64,000 nt of DNA from Nostocales cyanobacterium HT-58-2. GTDB lineage: Bacteria; Cyanobacteriota; Cyanobacteriia; Cyanobacteriales; Nostocaceae. The stretch is from assembly GCA_002163975.1 (NCBI GenBank), contig CP019636.1:496001-560000 (forward strand). Direction: 5' to 3'. The translations under genes and the position numbers were made by a program. Below, one piece after another: positions 16,358 through 25,538 of the stretch (position 1 is the first letter of the stretch; the number at the start of each line of letters is the position of its first letter). The notes beneath the pieces were generated by a model. That model was not told the DNA's origin. It made no database searches and saw only the letters and a program-made list of their open reading frames with translations.

Positions 16358-17326
16358 ATGAATAATGAATCAGTTGAGACAACCACCGCTCATACCTTCT
16401 TACCCAAGGTATCGGTGGTTGTCCCTATTTATAACGGTGAGGCAGATTTACCAGAGTTAATCTCTTGTTTATCGGCTCAAACTTACCCAAAACACCAGGT
16501 AGAGTATTTGCTGGTAGACAATAACAGTGGCGATCGCACTTTTGCCTTACTCAAACAAGCCGCTGAAAATAGTTCCATAACAATTCGTCCCCAAAGTGAA
16601 AACCAAATCCAAAGCTCCTACGCTGCCCGTAACGCTGGCATTCGTGCCGCCATTGGTGAGGTAATTGCCTTTACGGATGCAGATTGTCGTCCACAACCGG
16701 AATGGTTAAATGCATTAATTGCTCCTTTTGTCAACTCAAATGTCGTCCTTGTTGCCGGTGAGATTGTGGCGCTACCAGGAACAAGTCTGCTAGAACAACA
16801 TGCAGAGCGCCAAGAAACCCTGTCACAGAAGCACACTCTTGCCCATTCTTTCTGTCCCTATGGTCAAACCGCAAATTTGGCAATTCGACGGCAAGCTTTT
16901 GAACAAGCAGGTTTGTTTCGTCCTTATCTAACCAGTGGTGGGGATGCTGATATCTGTTGGCGAATTTTGCAGCAAAACATTGGGCATTTGGAATTCGCCC
17001 CCAATGCAATTGTGAAGCACCGCCACCGTAGGACATTCAAAGAACTAGAAAGTCAATGGCGGCGCTACGGACAGTCTAATCGCTATTTGCATGAGCTCCA
17101 CGGCGTGGATTTAATGCGGGACATCACACTCACCGAATGCTTCTATCGCTTGACACGTTGGTTGTTGAAGGAATTGCCAAGGGATGGTGTCAAGGCTTTG
17201 GCTGGGAAAGCTGACTTTATAGATTTAGTCAGGACGCCTATTGGATTGTACACAGCTCGGGCACGTTCTGCTGGGCAAAGGGAAGCAAAGTTGCCAGACA
17301 ATGCCAGAATTATTGAGCGGTTGTAG
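16358..17326 (+). CDS. Family 2 glycosyltransferase
   Basis: A 322-residue GT-A enzyme: KVSVVVPIYNGEADLPELI at the start of the fold, DNNSGDRTF, the metal-binding AFTDADCRPQPEWL (DxD-like), and the acceptor-side GGDADICWRIL. The C-terminal third is helical and basic and has no strong membrane helix. ATG 16358 is preferred because the conserved fold starts 15 residues later; an upstream TTG frame only adds intergenic sequence. It opens a surface-glycan gene group on the plus strand. Donor and acceptor sugars cannot be assigned. Confidence 0.88.
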   Translation: MNNESVETTTAHTFLPKVSVVVPIYNGEADLPELISCLSAQTYPKHQVEYLLVDNNSGDRTFALLKQAAENSSITIRPQSENQIQSSYAARNAGIRAAIGEVIAFTDADCRPQPEWLNALIAPFVNSNVVLVAGEIVALPGTSLLEQHAERQETLSQKHTLAHSFCPYGQTANLAIRRQAFEQAGLFRPYLTSGGDADICWRILQQNIGHLEFAPNAIVKHRHRRTFKELESQWRRYGQSNRYLHELHGVDLMRDITLTECFYRLTRWLLKELPRDGVKALAGKADFIDLVRTPIGLYTARARSAGQREAKLPDNARIIERL

Positions 17327-17412
17327 AGATTTTAGATTTATTGCAGAATGTGTACTGTTTAACCCAAACGGGAAAATTTCGAGCTGAGTACAACCAAATT
17401 AAATAATACCAA

Positions 17413-18660
17413 ATGAAGCTGCATATTAGCTGGTTTTTTCAAGTTGGCATTTTTATAACTGCTTTGGCAATTCTCATTTCCAGAAGACCAGATGCGCTTT
17501 TGAATGCTCAATTTTGGGCTGAAGATGGCAAGTATTGGTATGCTGAGGCTTATAACCTTGGAATTATGCATTCCCTCGTTTTGCCTAAGAGTGGCTACTT
17601 CCAAACAATTTCCAGACTATCCGGTACTCTCGTTCAAATTTTCCCACTGTTGTGGGCACCCTTCATCTTCAACCTCATTGCAATTGTCATTAAGATTGCA
17701 CCAGTTAATCTTATTGCTTCAGCACGCTTCTCACAATTTATACCTAACCTCCAAACTAGATTATTTCTGGCACTTTTGTATCTCGCGTTACCCAACTCTT
17801 ACGAGATCCACGCCAATATAACTAATGTACAGTGGTACCTAGCACTACTAGCCTGTATGGTCGTGTTAGCCACACCCAGCCGCCTTCTTGTATGGCAAAC
17901 TTTTGACATCGGAGTCATCCTGTTATCCGCATTAAGTGGACCTTTCGCTCTTTTGCTAGCTCCTATTGCTGCAGTCGTTTGGTGGTTGCGCCGTAGTAAA
18001 TGGTCATGGCTGCTACTCTTGGGTTTAATTGTCGGTGCTGTGGTTCAAGGCATAGTTATTTTATTGACTGGGTATCCTAACCGTTTTCATACTCCGCTTG
18101 GGGCAACACCAGGGTTATTTGCTAAAATTCTTGCGACTCAAGTCTTCTTAGGCGCTTTGCTTGGACAAAAAGGGAGTAAATTGGTGAGTTCAATTTCTTT
18201 TGGCCATAGCATAATAGCAATATTCCTCACTGTCGCTGGAATTGCCCTATTCGTATATTGTCTACTCAAAGCTCCTTTAGAACTTCGACTTTTTTCTGTC
18301 TTTGCTGCCGGAGTTTTTGGTGTATCGCTTTTGTCTCCGGTCGTCAGTGAAACTATTCCTCAATGGTGGATTCTGTGGCGTCCTGGAACTGGGGTTAGGT
18401 ACTGGTTTATACCTATGCTTGCTTTTGTCACAATACTAGTCTGGTTATTAGGTGCAAAAAGACCGCCTCTGTTACGCTTAACTGCTAAAATTGCTCTGGT
18501 AACTATGCTTGCTGGTATTATCGTTGATTGGCGATATCCTGCATTTGCTGACTTAGACTTTAAAAACTATTCAAGACAGTTTGTTGAAGCACCAATAGGA
18601 ACCAAAGTCACAATTCCTATTAATCCACCAGGTTGGTCTATGGAACTTATCAAGCATTAG
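17413..18660 (+). CDS. Polytopic membrane protein, possibly a GT-C-like glycosyltransferase
   Basis: A 415-residue protein with about 9-10 hydrophobic segments. An early loop contains NAQFWAEDGKYWYAEAYNLG, with acidic residues just after the first membrane helix; this is the position where GT-C enzymes carry their catalytic Asp/Glu. A large C-terminal soluble segment is lacking. Its place between a GT2 gene and a methyltransferase supports a role in polysaccharide or lipid-linked sugar synthesis. I do not recognise a named family; a flippase or polymerase is an alternative. Confidence 0.7.
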   Translation: MKLHISWFFQVGIFITALAILISRRPDALLNAQFWAEDGKYWYAEAYNLGIMHSLVLPKSGYFQTISRLSGTLVQIFPLLWAPFIFNLIAIVIKIAPVNLIASARFSQFIPNLQTRLFLALLYLALPNSYEIHANITNVQWYLALLACMVVLATPSRLLVWQTFDIGVILLSALSGPFALLLAPIAAVVWWLRRSKWSWLLLLGLIVGAVVQGIVILLTGYPNRFHTPLGATPGLFAKILATQVFLGALLGQKGSKLVSSISFGHSIIAIFLTVAGIALFVYCLLKAPLELRLFSVFAAGVFGVSLLSPVVSETIPQWWILWRPGTGVRYWFIPMLAFVTILVWLLGAKRPPLLRLTAKIALVTMLAGIIVDWRYPAFADLDFKNYSRQFVEAPIGTKVTIPINPPGWSMELIKH

Positions 18661-18689
18661 TGACATCACTACAAGCAAGGAATCTTGTC

Positions 18690-19337
18690 GTGACTGACAA
18701 TGTTTACCGTACCCTATTAGAACTATACAAGCCACTACCATTAAGCGATCGCCTTTTTGTACGTATTCGCCTGCTTTTGAGCAATTTATATCAATTAGAG
18801 CATTATGTACCAAGGGAAGGCAAAATTCTTGATATAGGTTGCGGTCATGGTGTACTCAGTAATTTATTAGCTATCACTAGTCCACAGCGCCAAGTCCTTG
18901 GTATTGATATTGATGCAAAAAAAATTGCAGCTGCACAGCGTACTATTGGTGAACGAGGGAACATCGAATTTGAAGTGGGTGACGCCGCCTTTTTACCAAA
19001 CCATTCCTTCCAGGCTGTTACGATTGCCGATGTCATGTATCTTATCCCCCCTGACATCCAACGTGCAATTTTAGCAAGCATAGCTTGTGTTTTAGAACCA
19101 AACGGTTTACTCATTTGGAAAACCCACAGTCACTACCCCCGGTGGAAGTATGCCACAACTTATGCCCAAGAATGGCTAATGACTAAGCTCGGTCCTACCA
19201 AAGGTGCTGGTATCTTTTTTATGAACTGCGAAGAATCACTCCAAGCCATTCGTAGTGCTGGTTTACATCCAATTGTGGTACCTATGCCTTCACACCGCCC
19301 CTACAGTGATATTCTTTTCCTTGGTTGTAAGTCTTAA
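18690..19337 (+). CDS. Class I SAM-dependent methyltransferase
   Basis: About 215 residues. The SAM-binding motif I is ILDIGCGHGVLSNLLA, motif II has VLGIDIDAKKI, then GNIEFEVGDAAFLP, and motif IV-like VTIADVMYLIPPD. The start is uncertain: GTG 18690 has a well-placed AAGGAA ribosome-binding site and leaves a 29-bp gap after the membrane protein. GTG 18660 and TTG 18633, both in frame, would add 10 or 19 residues and overlap the previous gene. Probably modifies a glycan or lipid precursor made by the neighbouring enzymes (inference). Confidence 0.85.
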   Translation: MTDNVYRTLLELYKPLPLSDRLFVRIRLLLSNLYQLEHYVPREGKILDIGCGHGVLSNLLAITSPQRQVLGIDIDAKKIAAAQRTIGERGNIEFEVGDAAFLPNHSFQAVTIADVMYLIPPDIQRAILASIACVLEPNGLLIWKTHSHYPRWKYATTYAQEWLMTKLGPTKGAGIFFMNCEESLQAIRSAGLHPIVVPMPSHRPYSDILFLGCKS

Positions 19338-19528
19338 GATATTAAGAATCTTTTGTAGCTATAGCTACACCTTTGGGAAAATCTAATTGTCTTTACCTAT
19401 TAACTAATTAAAATAAGCTTGATATGCTGAAGAGCAATAAGCGCATCTTTCTATTGTATTGCTAGTTTTCTTACAGTAATGCAATCAGTCGTTAGATGTG
19501 CTTTGTGGGTGATGAGTGCTTGATGATA

Positions 19529-20260
19529 ATGAATAAAATTTCCATAGTCTTACCAGTCTATAACGAATCGAAGTGTATAGTCAATACCTTTTCGTCGGTT
19601 GCTAAATTCGCTATCAATAAACCTTGGTACAATTTTATTTTTGTTGACGATGGTTCAACTGATGGAACTAGGGAAATCTTAGAAAGTGAAATCAAATTAC
19701 TCAATAGTAATCAAATTTCACTCATCTCTTATAAAAATCATCGTGGCAAAGGATATGCAGTGAAAACTGGAGTCTTGTATGCTAATGGCGACTATATTTG
19801 CTTTTTAGATGGAGACCTCGCGTACTCTTTAGAACACCTTGATTTGATTGGAGCAAAACTTGCAGAATTTGATATAGTCATTGGTTCCAGAAATCTTACT
19901 TCTGAAAATAACAACGGTTTTAACTTTTTTAGAAGACTTGCTAGCAAAATATTTAATATCATATGCAGAAACCTCTTAAATTTGAACTTTAATGATACAC
20001 AAGCTGGAATAAAAGGATTTAACAAATATGTAGCGAAGGATTTATTTAAAACCCAAATTCTTCCTGGATTTGCCTTTGATGTTGAATTAATCTATTTAGC
20101 TAAAAAGAGAGGATATCACATTTGCGAAGTTCCAGCTGTAGTTTCTAAAAAGCATTTGCAAAAAGAATCAAAAGTAAAAATATTCAAAGATTCAACAATT
20201 ATGATATTAAATTTATTGCAAATTTTGTATTATGATCTCATAAAAAAAGAATATGAATAG
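19529..20260 (+). CDS. Family 2 glycosyltransferase, dolichyl-phosphate-mannose-synthase-like
   Basis: A 243-residue enzyme: ISIVLPVYNESKCIVNTF, NFIFVDDGSTDGTREIL, ISYKNHRGKGYAVKTG, the DxD-like CFLDGDLAYSLEHL, then NFNDTQAGIKGFNKYVAKDL and GFAFDVELIYLAKKRGY, the usual order of DPM1-like and polyprenyl-phosphate glycosyltransferases. No C-terminal membrane helices, so it is the short soluble form. ATG 19529 is chosen because relatives start directly at this strand; ATG 19523 is two codons earlier. It begins an AT-rich three-gene run in which genes overlap by 8 and 20 nt, indicating one operon. Confidence 0.87.
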   Translation: MNKISIVLPVYNESKCIVNTFSSVAKFAINKPWYNFIFVDDGSTDGTREILESEIKLLNSNQISLISYKNHRGKGYAVKTGVLYANGDYICFLDGDLAYSLEHLDLIGAKLAEFDIVIGSRNLTSENNNGFNFFRRLASKIFNIICRNLLNLNFNDTQAGIKGFNKYVAKDLFKTQILPGFAFDVELIYLAKKRGYHICEVPAVVSKKHLQKESKVKIFKDSTIMILNLLQILYYDLIKKEYE

Positions 20261-21026
20261 AAAAATTCTACTAAGTTTTGATGTAGAAGAATTCGATATT
20301 TTAGAAGAGTATGGAGAAAAAATCGATAATGAGGTAAAATTTGAAATTTCTTGTCGGGGTTTAAAAGAAGTTGTTGACCTTTTGGAAAAGTTAAAAATTC
20401 AAGCAACGTTTTTTGTCACAGCTAACTTTGCCATCCATCATCAATCAGTAATTCAAGCAATCTCCCAAAAACATGAAATTGCTTCTCATAGTTTTTACCA
20501 TAGCAATTTTAGATTAGAAGATTTAAAGAAATCGCGGGAAGCTTTAGAAGAAATAACCAACAAAAAAGTCATAGGTTTCCGAATGCCTAGACTTCAGAAG
20601 ATAGATGATCAAGAAATAGTGAAAGCGAGATATCAGTATAACTCGTCAATGAATCCTACTTATATTCCTGGAAGATACAATAACTTCTTCCAACCGAGAA
20701 CGGCTTATTACTTAAATAGCTTAGTTAATATTCCAGCTTCTGTGACACCGCTGATGAGATTTCCTCTGTTCTGGTTAAGTTTTAAGAACTTTCCCCTATC
20801 GTTAATTAAATTAGCTTCAGGGGTAACTCTGAGAAATGACAATTATATTAGTCTCTATTTCCATTCTTGGGAATTTAATGATATTAGCCATTTTCGCTTG
20901 CCAAAATACATCACTAAATACTCAGGAAGAGAAATGCTTAATCGGTTGGAAAAATATTTAGTCTGGCTGAAAAGCCAAGGAGAATTTATTTGCTTTTCCG
21001 AATTTTATGAAACATTCAGAAGATAG
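20253..21026 (+). CDS. Polysaccharide deacetylase-like protein (NodB fold)
   Basis: A 257-residue carbohydrate esterase 4-like enzyme. Motif 1 is LLSFDVEEFDI (catalytic Asp pair) and motif 2 is HEIASHSFYHSNF (metal-binding His residues), with IQATFFVTANFA between them, and GFRMPR as motif 3. The C-terminal part has SLYFHSWEF, as in the exopolysaccharide deacetylase subgroup that removes N-acetyl groups. Overlaps the upstream glycosyltransferase by 8 nt and the downstream methyltransferase by 20 nt. Probably trims a surface polysaccharide. Confidence 0.85.
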   Translation: MNRKILLSFDVEEFDILEEYGEKIDNEVKFEISCRGLKEVVDLLEKLKIQATFFVTANFAIHHQSVIQAISQKHEIASHSFYHSNFRLEDLKKSREALEEITNKKVIGFRMPRLQKIDDQEIVKARYQYNSSMNPTYIPGRYNNFFQPRTAYYLNSLVNIPASVTPLMRFPLFWLSFKNFPLSLIKLASGVTLRNDNYISLYFHSWEFNDISHFRLPKYITKYSGREMLNRLEKYLVWLKSQGEFICFSEFYETFRR

Positions 21027-21732
21027 AAATTACAAGCTAGCTGATTATTTAGCTCGTTCTGGCGATCGCTATTCTTTCACTAAGTACAAAATTTTGATGA
21101 ACTGGTTGCCTCAAACGCCCAATCTACAGATACTAAATGTGGGATGCGGTTCTGGAGAAATGAATATCTTACTGTCGCAAAACTCAACTTGGCAGGTGGA
21201 TGCTTTGGATATAGATGTTGAAGCTATCAAGCTTTCGCAAAAATTAAAAATAGAAAATAATGTAAAAAATCTCAATCTTTATCACACAACAATTGAAGAT
21301 TACATAGCACAGGAAAAATATGACATTATCGTGTCTAACGATGTCTTAGAACATATTGAAGATGACCAAGCAGTCATAAAGAAGTTCTCAGAAATACTAA
21401 AACCCAATGGATTAATATGTATTTCTGTACCAGCTTTACAATGGCTTTTTGGGTATCACGATGAAATGCTTGGTCATTATCGGCGTTATCATCGCAAAGA
21501 AGTCATCAAAAAATTATCTGTTTACTTCAATGTCGATAAGTGCCGTTACTTTGGAGCAAGTCTGATTCCCGTTGCCTTATTTTATAGTCGGTGGTTACGC
21601 AAAGCTTACCCAATTGGAGAATTAGAACAGCAATCACTGACGACAGAAATCTTAAATCTCATACTGAACTTTGAGTCTAAAGTCTCTATGCCTATTGGTA
21701 TATCTTTAATCGCTTTGGCAACACTTCGGTAA
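21007..21732 (+). CDS. Class I SAM-dependent methyltransferase
   Basis: A 241-residue protein. SAM motif I is LQILNVGCGSGEMNILLSQ, with acidic residues in VDALDIDVEAIKL, YDIIVSNDVLEHIEDDQ and ILKPNGLICISVPA, a typical Methyltransf_11/23 order. HYRRYHRKEVIKKL after the core is found in many glycan-associated methyltransferases. The gene is AT-rich like the two before it, with a 20-nt overlap that suggests translational coupling. Target unknown. Confidence 0.87.
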   Translation: MKHSEDRNYKLADYLARSGDRYSFTKYKILMNWLPQTPNLQILNVGCGSGEMNILLSQNSTWQVDALDIDVEAIKLSQKLKIENNVKNLNLYHTTIEDYIAQEKYDIIVSNDVLEHIEDDQAVIKKFSEILKPNGLICISVPALQWLFGYHDEMLGHYRRYHRKEVIKKLSVYFNVDKCRYFGASLIPVALFYSRWLRKAYPIGELEQQSLTTEILNLILNFESKVSMPIGISLIALATLR

Positions 21733-21865
21733 AAATTCATTAAGAGTGAAAGACGTAAACATATCACAAGCTTTAGTCTGACTGGCAATTTTCCCTATCC
21801 GGCTAGTAGCCGAGCGCCATTCAATTTCGCTAAATTGGAGAAAAGTAGCGCAAAGGAAACAGTAA

Positions 21866-22561
21866 ATGGCAGCACAATTGTTACTGGTAGATGATGAACC
21901 TGGATTGCGTGAAGCCGTAAAAGACTATTTGCAAGAGAGCGGTTTTGGCGTTCAAGTTGCCAGTAACGCCCGCGAGGGCTGGGAGTTGGTGCAGCAAAAT
22001 ACACCAGACTTAGTAATCTCTGACATTATGATGCCTCAAGTAGATGGCTACCAGTTCCTGAAACAACTGCGAGACGATCCTCGTTTGCGATCGCTACCAG
22101 TGATATTTCTCACGGCTAAGGGTATGACGACTGATCGCATTCAAGGTTATCAAGCTGGTGTTGATGCCTATCTACCCAAGCCCTTTGATCCAGATGAACT
22201 TGTAGCAATTGTGGAAAATTTGCTGGAACGCCGTACCGCTAGAACTTCAACTTCAACTGAAGAAGGTGAAGCGCCAGATATTACCGAACTCGCCAATCAG
22301 ATTGCCCAAATTAAAGCTTTGTTAACTCAAAAAAGTGCAATAGCGCAATCTCCAGCGCCTTTCACAATTGACTTGACCCCCAGAGAGCAAAGTGTTTTAA
22401 ACTTAGTGGCTGAGGGCTTGATGAATAAAGAAATTGCTCGTCGTTTAGATACGAGCGTCCGTAACGTAGAGAAGTATGTTAGCCGTTTGTTCAGTAAAAC
22501 TGGCACCAATAGCCGTACAGAGTTAGTTCGCTTTGCTTTAGAACACGGTCTTGCAAAGTAG
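21866..22561 (+). CDS. NarL/LuxR-type response regulator (Ycf29-like)
   Basis: A 231-residue two-domain regulator. The receiver has acidic residues 9-10, phospho-acceptor Asp53 in LVISDIMMPQVDG, a switch Thr in IFLTAKG and Lys in AYLPKPFDP. A linker rich in Ser/Thr/Glu follows (about 125-165), then a C-terminal LuxR helix-turn-helix (LTPREQSVLNLVAEGLMNKE, IARRLDTSVRNVEKYVSRLF). Domain order and length resemble the cyanobacterial and algal-plastid Ycf29 (TctD) regulators, whose targets are poorly known. No kinase gene is adjacent. Monocistronic by spacing. Confidence 0.88.
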   Translation: MAAQLLLVDDEPGLREAVKDYLQESGFGVQVASNAREGWELVQQNTPDLVISDIMMPQVDGYQFLKQLRDDPRLRSLPVIFLTAKGMTTDRIQGYQAGVDAYLPKPFDPDELVAIVENLLERRTARTSTSTEEGEAPDITELANQIAQIKALLTQKSAIAQSPAPFTIDLTPREQSVLNLVAEGLMNKEIARRLDTSVRNVEKYVSRLFSKTGTNSRTELVRFALEHGLAK

Positions 22562-22574
22562 TTATGAACGAAGA

Positions 22575-22607
22575 AGGCACAAGCAAAACCTTTGTTCACC
22601 TGTGCCT
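22575..22607 (+). terminator. Hairpin after the response regulator, possible terminator
   Basis: AGGCACA (22575-22581) pairs with TGTGCCT (22601-22607), with an inner CAAA/TTTG stem. It begins 14 bp after the stop codon. There is no strong T-run, so termination is only possible. Confidence 0.4.
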
Positions 22608-23197
22608 CCTCCTTGATATTTCAGATCGGCTTTGCCGTATGTACTGACTTCTGCCTTTCTATTTTTTTGTGTGAGATGTCGGAAAGCTACATATAGTGAC
22701 TATAAAGTCTGCTTCTTCCCAATTTTACCAAGGGAGACGAACCCTAGATTTATACGCGGGAGCGAGTGCAGGACTAGCTAACCCTAGTTAAATAATTGAA
22801 AAAAGGCGAAATCTCTTGTCAAGACTGACTAACCTAATTTTTATTACTGCTTTTAGTCAGTTTTTGATAATTATAGCAAATAATCTGGGTTTTCTTCAAG
22901 CTCCTTCTATTTCTGGAAGAATAGTGTGGATAGAGCAATGACCCTGAAATCTAAGTTTTTACTTACCATAACCCCACCTAGAAGCAAGGCATGAATGCAA
23001 CATTGAGTAGACACCCATGTGTTTTTTGTAGTGCCAAGGGTGAGGGCGACTACAAGCCCCAGCGCTATGATTCGTGAGGGTTGGTTAAGCAAGCCAAGTC
23101 ATTATTAGAACAAATAAGCACATGAGCAAACTCAACGAAATCCCATATTTATTGCCCAATACACTATTTGCTACTAGCTAGGATGACACAAATTTAA
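22608..23197. other. Intergenic region, no gene recognised
   Basis: About 590 bp between the regulator and the convergent small gene. The stretch 23010-23070 is GC-richer than its flanks and could be a short structured RNA, but I cannot match it to 6S RNA, tmRNA or SRP RNA. A 61-residue minus-strand frame here has no coding character. Confidence 0.4.
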
Positions 23198-23479
23198 CTA
23201 TTGACTAACTTCAGCAGAGTTGCGTAAGCGCATAAGCTGGCGTCTCATTTGCGGTGATGCTTTTAACTCAGAAACTTCTTGAGCCTTAACAGTTGCTTGT
23301 AAAGTTTCTAAAAAGTCATCCGAACCCTCAGTTAAAGCATCTAGCAGTACTTGTAAAAGTTGATCGCGATCGCTTAATAGACTTTTTTCCTCTATTAACC
23401 GGAACTTCAGATGTATTTCGCACTCATAAACACCTACGTCGATGCTATTTACCTGCCGTGGTAACGCTTCAAAGTTCAT
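23198..23479 (-). CDS. Small conserved cyanobacterial protein, Npun_R1517-family-like
   Basis: A 93-residue protein: MNFEALPRQVNSIDVGVYE, then CEIHLKFRLIEEKSLLSDRD, an acidic middle (LLDALTEGSDDFLE), and a tail AQEVSELKASPQMRRQLMRL ending RNSAEVSQ. The length and these blocks resemble the small Npun_R1517-type proteins annotated in heterocystous cyanobacteria as heterocyst-differentiation regulators; this is a recollection of family style and not a search result. ATG 23477-23479 has GGAAG 11 nt upstream and matches the usual N-terminus; the longer frame adds 18 residues. Confidence 0.65.
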   Translation of the reverse strand: MNFEALPRQVNSIDVGVYECEIHLKFRLIEEKSLLSDRDQLLQVLLDALTEGSDDFLETLQATVKAQEVSELKASPQMRRQLMRLRNSAEVSQ

Positions 23480-23948
23480 AGTTTTTAGGCTTCCTTGTAC
23501 TAGGGGTAACTTGGGTGAGGAGCTATCTTTCAAGCAGGAATTCTTTATATTTTTTTGACTCTCAAGGTGTTTGAATTAACAATTCCTGTGTGTCAACAAA
23601 CAATGTCATTGCATTTTTCTCTCCTCTTGATTTTCAGCCTTGGCTTTTTCGTTCGCTTTTTAGGTTTCTGCAATAGATCTGGTTCAAGTAAACCATAACT
23701 ATTATTCAGTTTTTAAGATTCTATGCAATAAAGTTTCTGTAAGAACTTGTTTGAGCTTTTTAAAGGTTTTTACATCAACTTTATCTAAACGTCAATAACA
23801 GTTTGAGTTTTTACTTAAAAAGGAGTGTTAACACGTAAGTAAATCCGCTGATTATTTTCTATCTAATGATAGCCGGACACTGCTGTACCACAATTCCGTA
23901 AAATTACTAAATGTACATTTTTTTCATTTAAAAAGGCAGGGAATCTCA
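23480..23948. other. Divergent intergenic region, presumed promoters
   Basis: AT-rich 469 bp between the small regulator-like gene (minus) and leuD (plus). It must hold both promoters. No NtcA-type palindrome, riboswitch or attenuator peptide was seen. Confidence 0.4.
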
Positions 23949-24494
23949 ATGACCAAAGTAATTAGGGGTAAGATTTTTGTTCTTGACGACAATATAGACA
24001 CAGATCAAATCATTCCAGCTGAATACCTCACCTTGGTTCCTTCCAAACCAGATGAGTACGAAAAGCTTGGAAGTTATGCTTTAGCTGGGTTACCAGATCG
24101 CTACGGCAAATTCATAGTTCCGGGCGAAATGAAAACGACTTACCCTATTATTGTCGCAGGAGAAAATTTTGGTTGCGGTTCCTCACGCGAACATGCGCCC
24201 ATAGCCTTGGGTGCCAGCGGCGTCAAAGCAGTAGTCGCCCAATCTTATGCCCGCATTTTCTTCCGCAATTGCGCTGCGACAGGTGAACTTTATCCTTGGG
24301 AGTCACAACAAAGGTTATGCGACCAGTTTGAGACCGGTCAAGAAGTATCAATAGATTTTGAAAACAATCAATTGATAAATCATACCCTTGGTCAGATATA
24401 CGACCTCCAACCCCTAGGAGAAGTAGGACCAGTGATTGATGCTGGTGGTATTTTTGCTTATGCTCGTCAGACAGGCATGATTTCTTCCCGGTAG
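23949..24494 (+). CDS. leuD: 3-isopropylmalate dehydratase small subunit (LeuD-type swivel domain)
   Basis: A 181-residue aconitase-family swivel domain that, with a large LeuC subunit, isomerises 2- to 3-isopropylmalate in leucine synthesis. Diagnostic segments are [15 protein letters not shown], the substrate-specificity loop [13 protein letters not shown], and [19 protein letters not shown], then [16 protein letters not shown] and [18 protein letters not shown]. It resembles plant plastid IPMI small subunits more than the longer enterobacterial LeuD with a YLK-type loop. The start has GGCAGGGA upstream. The large subunit is not in this window, so pairing must be with a distant gene; a related hydro-lyase specificity cannot be excluded. 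Confidence 0.85.
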   Translation: MTKVIRGKIFVLDDNIDTDQIIPAEYLTLVPSKPDEYEKLGSYALAGLPDRYGKFIVPGEMKTTYPIIVAGENFGCGSSREHAPIALGASGVKAVVAQSYARIFFRNCAATGELYPWESQQRLCDQFETGQEVSIDFENNQLINHTLGQIYDLQPLGEVGPVIDAGGIFAYARQTGMISSR

Positions 24495-24546
24495 GGATTA
24501 CGTTTACAATGATTTCAGCGCGATTCACCTAAACACAAAACCGCTT

Positions 24547-24924
24547 ATGGACAACCCGATGCTGCTCAAGTCCACAACCCGACACATAAGGATTTTTGCT
24601 GCTGAAGTAGACAAGGATGGAGAACTGGAGCCAAGTAATCAGGTCTTAACCTTAGATGTTGACCCAGACAACGAATTCAACTGGAATGAAGATGCTCTGC
24701 AAAAGGTTTATCGCAAGTTTGATGACCTGGTAGAAGCATGTAGTGGCGAAGACCTCACCGACTACAACTTACGTCGGATTGGTTCGGATTTGGAGCATTT
24801 TTTGCGATCGCTCCTGCAAAAAGGTGAAATCAGTTACAATCTCTCCGGACGTGTCACCAACTACAGCATGGGACTTCCTCAAGTTGCATCTGATGAAAAG
24901 ACAGAGAGTGTTAATGGATTATGA
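24547..24924 (+). CDS. ndhM: NAD(P)H-quinone oxidoreductase subunit M
   Basis: A 125-residue soluble subunit of the cyanobacterial/plastid NDH-1 complex, which runs cyclic electron flow, respiration and CO2 uptake at the thylakoid membrane. Nearly the whole sequence follows the family pattern: [78 protein letters not shown]. It begins 52 bp after leuD on the same strand, so the two may be co-transcribed although they are functionally unrelated. Confidence 0.96.
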   Translation: MDNPMLLKSTTRHIRIFAAEVDKDGELEPSNQVLTLDVDPDNEFNWNEDALQKVYRKFDDLVEACSGEDLTDYNLRRIGSDLEHFLRSLLQKGEISYNLSGRVTNYSMGLPQVASDEKTESVNGL

Positions 24925-25370
24925 ATGAAAAATGAAGAGGGAAGAATCACAAATTGAGAAATTGTTCTATTGTCTTTCTTCTTTCTTCATTATTTCTTCA
25001 TTGTTTCTCTAAATCGTTCAGTCTCAATGGTCAAACTTCCAAAACGACTGGCTAGTGTGCTGTTACTACAGCCTGCCCTTGTTTTGGTCATTGTACTCAA
25101 CTGTTAGGTACACGCTGCTAAATTCGCCGGACCTAGTGTCCTCGGCTTTCGTTTATTTTGGTTCATGCTGAATAGAACAGTGAGTCGTCTCGTTCTGCTC
25201 ATTCTCCCCCTAACTGACTTGGTTCACAAGTCAGTTAAATTTTGTAAACTCAAAAATTGAAGTCAAATGAAAGACGCCTCAATGCTGCTGAGGTGCTGAT
25301 CACTGAATAGTTGACTAGAATTTCAGTTAACTATTCACACCCGTGGTTTATTTACCTAAAAAGCACTGGA
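24925..25370. other. Intergenic region with small inverted repeats
   Basis: No gene seen. It holds a CCTCA/TGAGG hairpin (25277-25293) and a 9-bp inverted repeat TGAATAGTT (25304-25312) with AACTATTCA (25329-25337). The flank 24940-25020 is a TTC-rich low-complexity stretch. Confidence 0.4.
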
Positions 25371-25437
25371 ACATTCAAAAATTATAAATTCTTATAAATT
25401 TAAAAATTTTGAATGTGTGAATGTTTGAGCAGCGAGG
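25371..25437 (+). repeat. Hairpin followed by a 22-bp dispersed repeat (copy 1)
   Basis: ACATTCAAAA (25371-25380) pairs with TTTTGAATGT (25407-25416). It runs directly into a 22-bp sequence (25416-25437, TGTGAATG...AGCGAGG) that recurs exactly at 51647-51668, again just after a hairpin. See the matching entry near rpsU. Confidence 0.6.
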
Positions 25438-25479
25438 AGTATGGTTATTCATCTAGATAAACCTTGAGATTTAGTCAAT

Positions 25480-25530
25480 AAAAAACGGTCAGTCATTAGC
25501 TCTCTGAAAGCTGATGCTAACTGCTGACCG
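25480..25530 (-). terminator. Rho-independent terminator for the acidic small protein gene
   Basis: On the minus strand CGGTCAG (25530-25524) pairs with CTGACCG (25492-25486), with an inner AGTTAGC/GCTAAT stem, and a run of six T follows. It begins 9 bp after the stop of the gene at 25539-25811. Confidence 0.82.
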
Positions 25531-25538
25531 CTTAAGAT

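Noticed and set aside
22907..23092. Minus-strand 61-residue frame and possible structured RNA
   Set aside because: No coding features, and I could not match the GC-richer part to tmRNA, 6S or SRP RNA motifs.
22561..23200. Group I/II intron or retron
   Set aside because: No reverse transcriptase frame, no domain V-like or core structures recognised.
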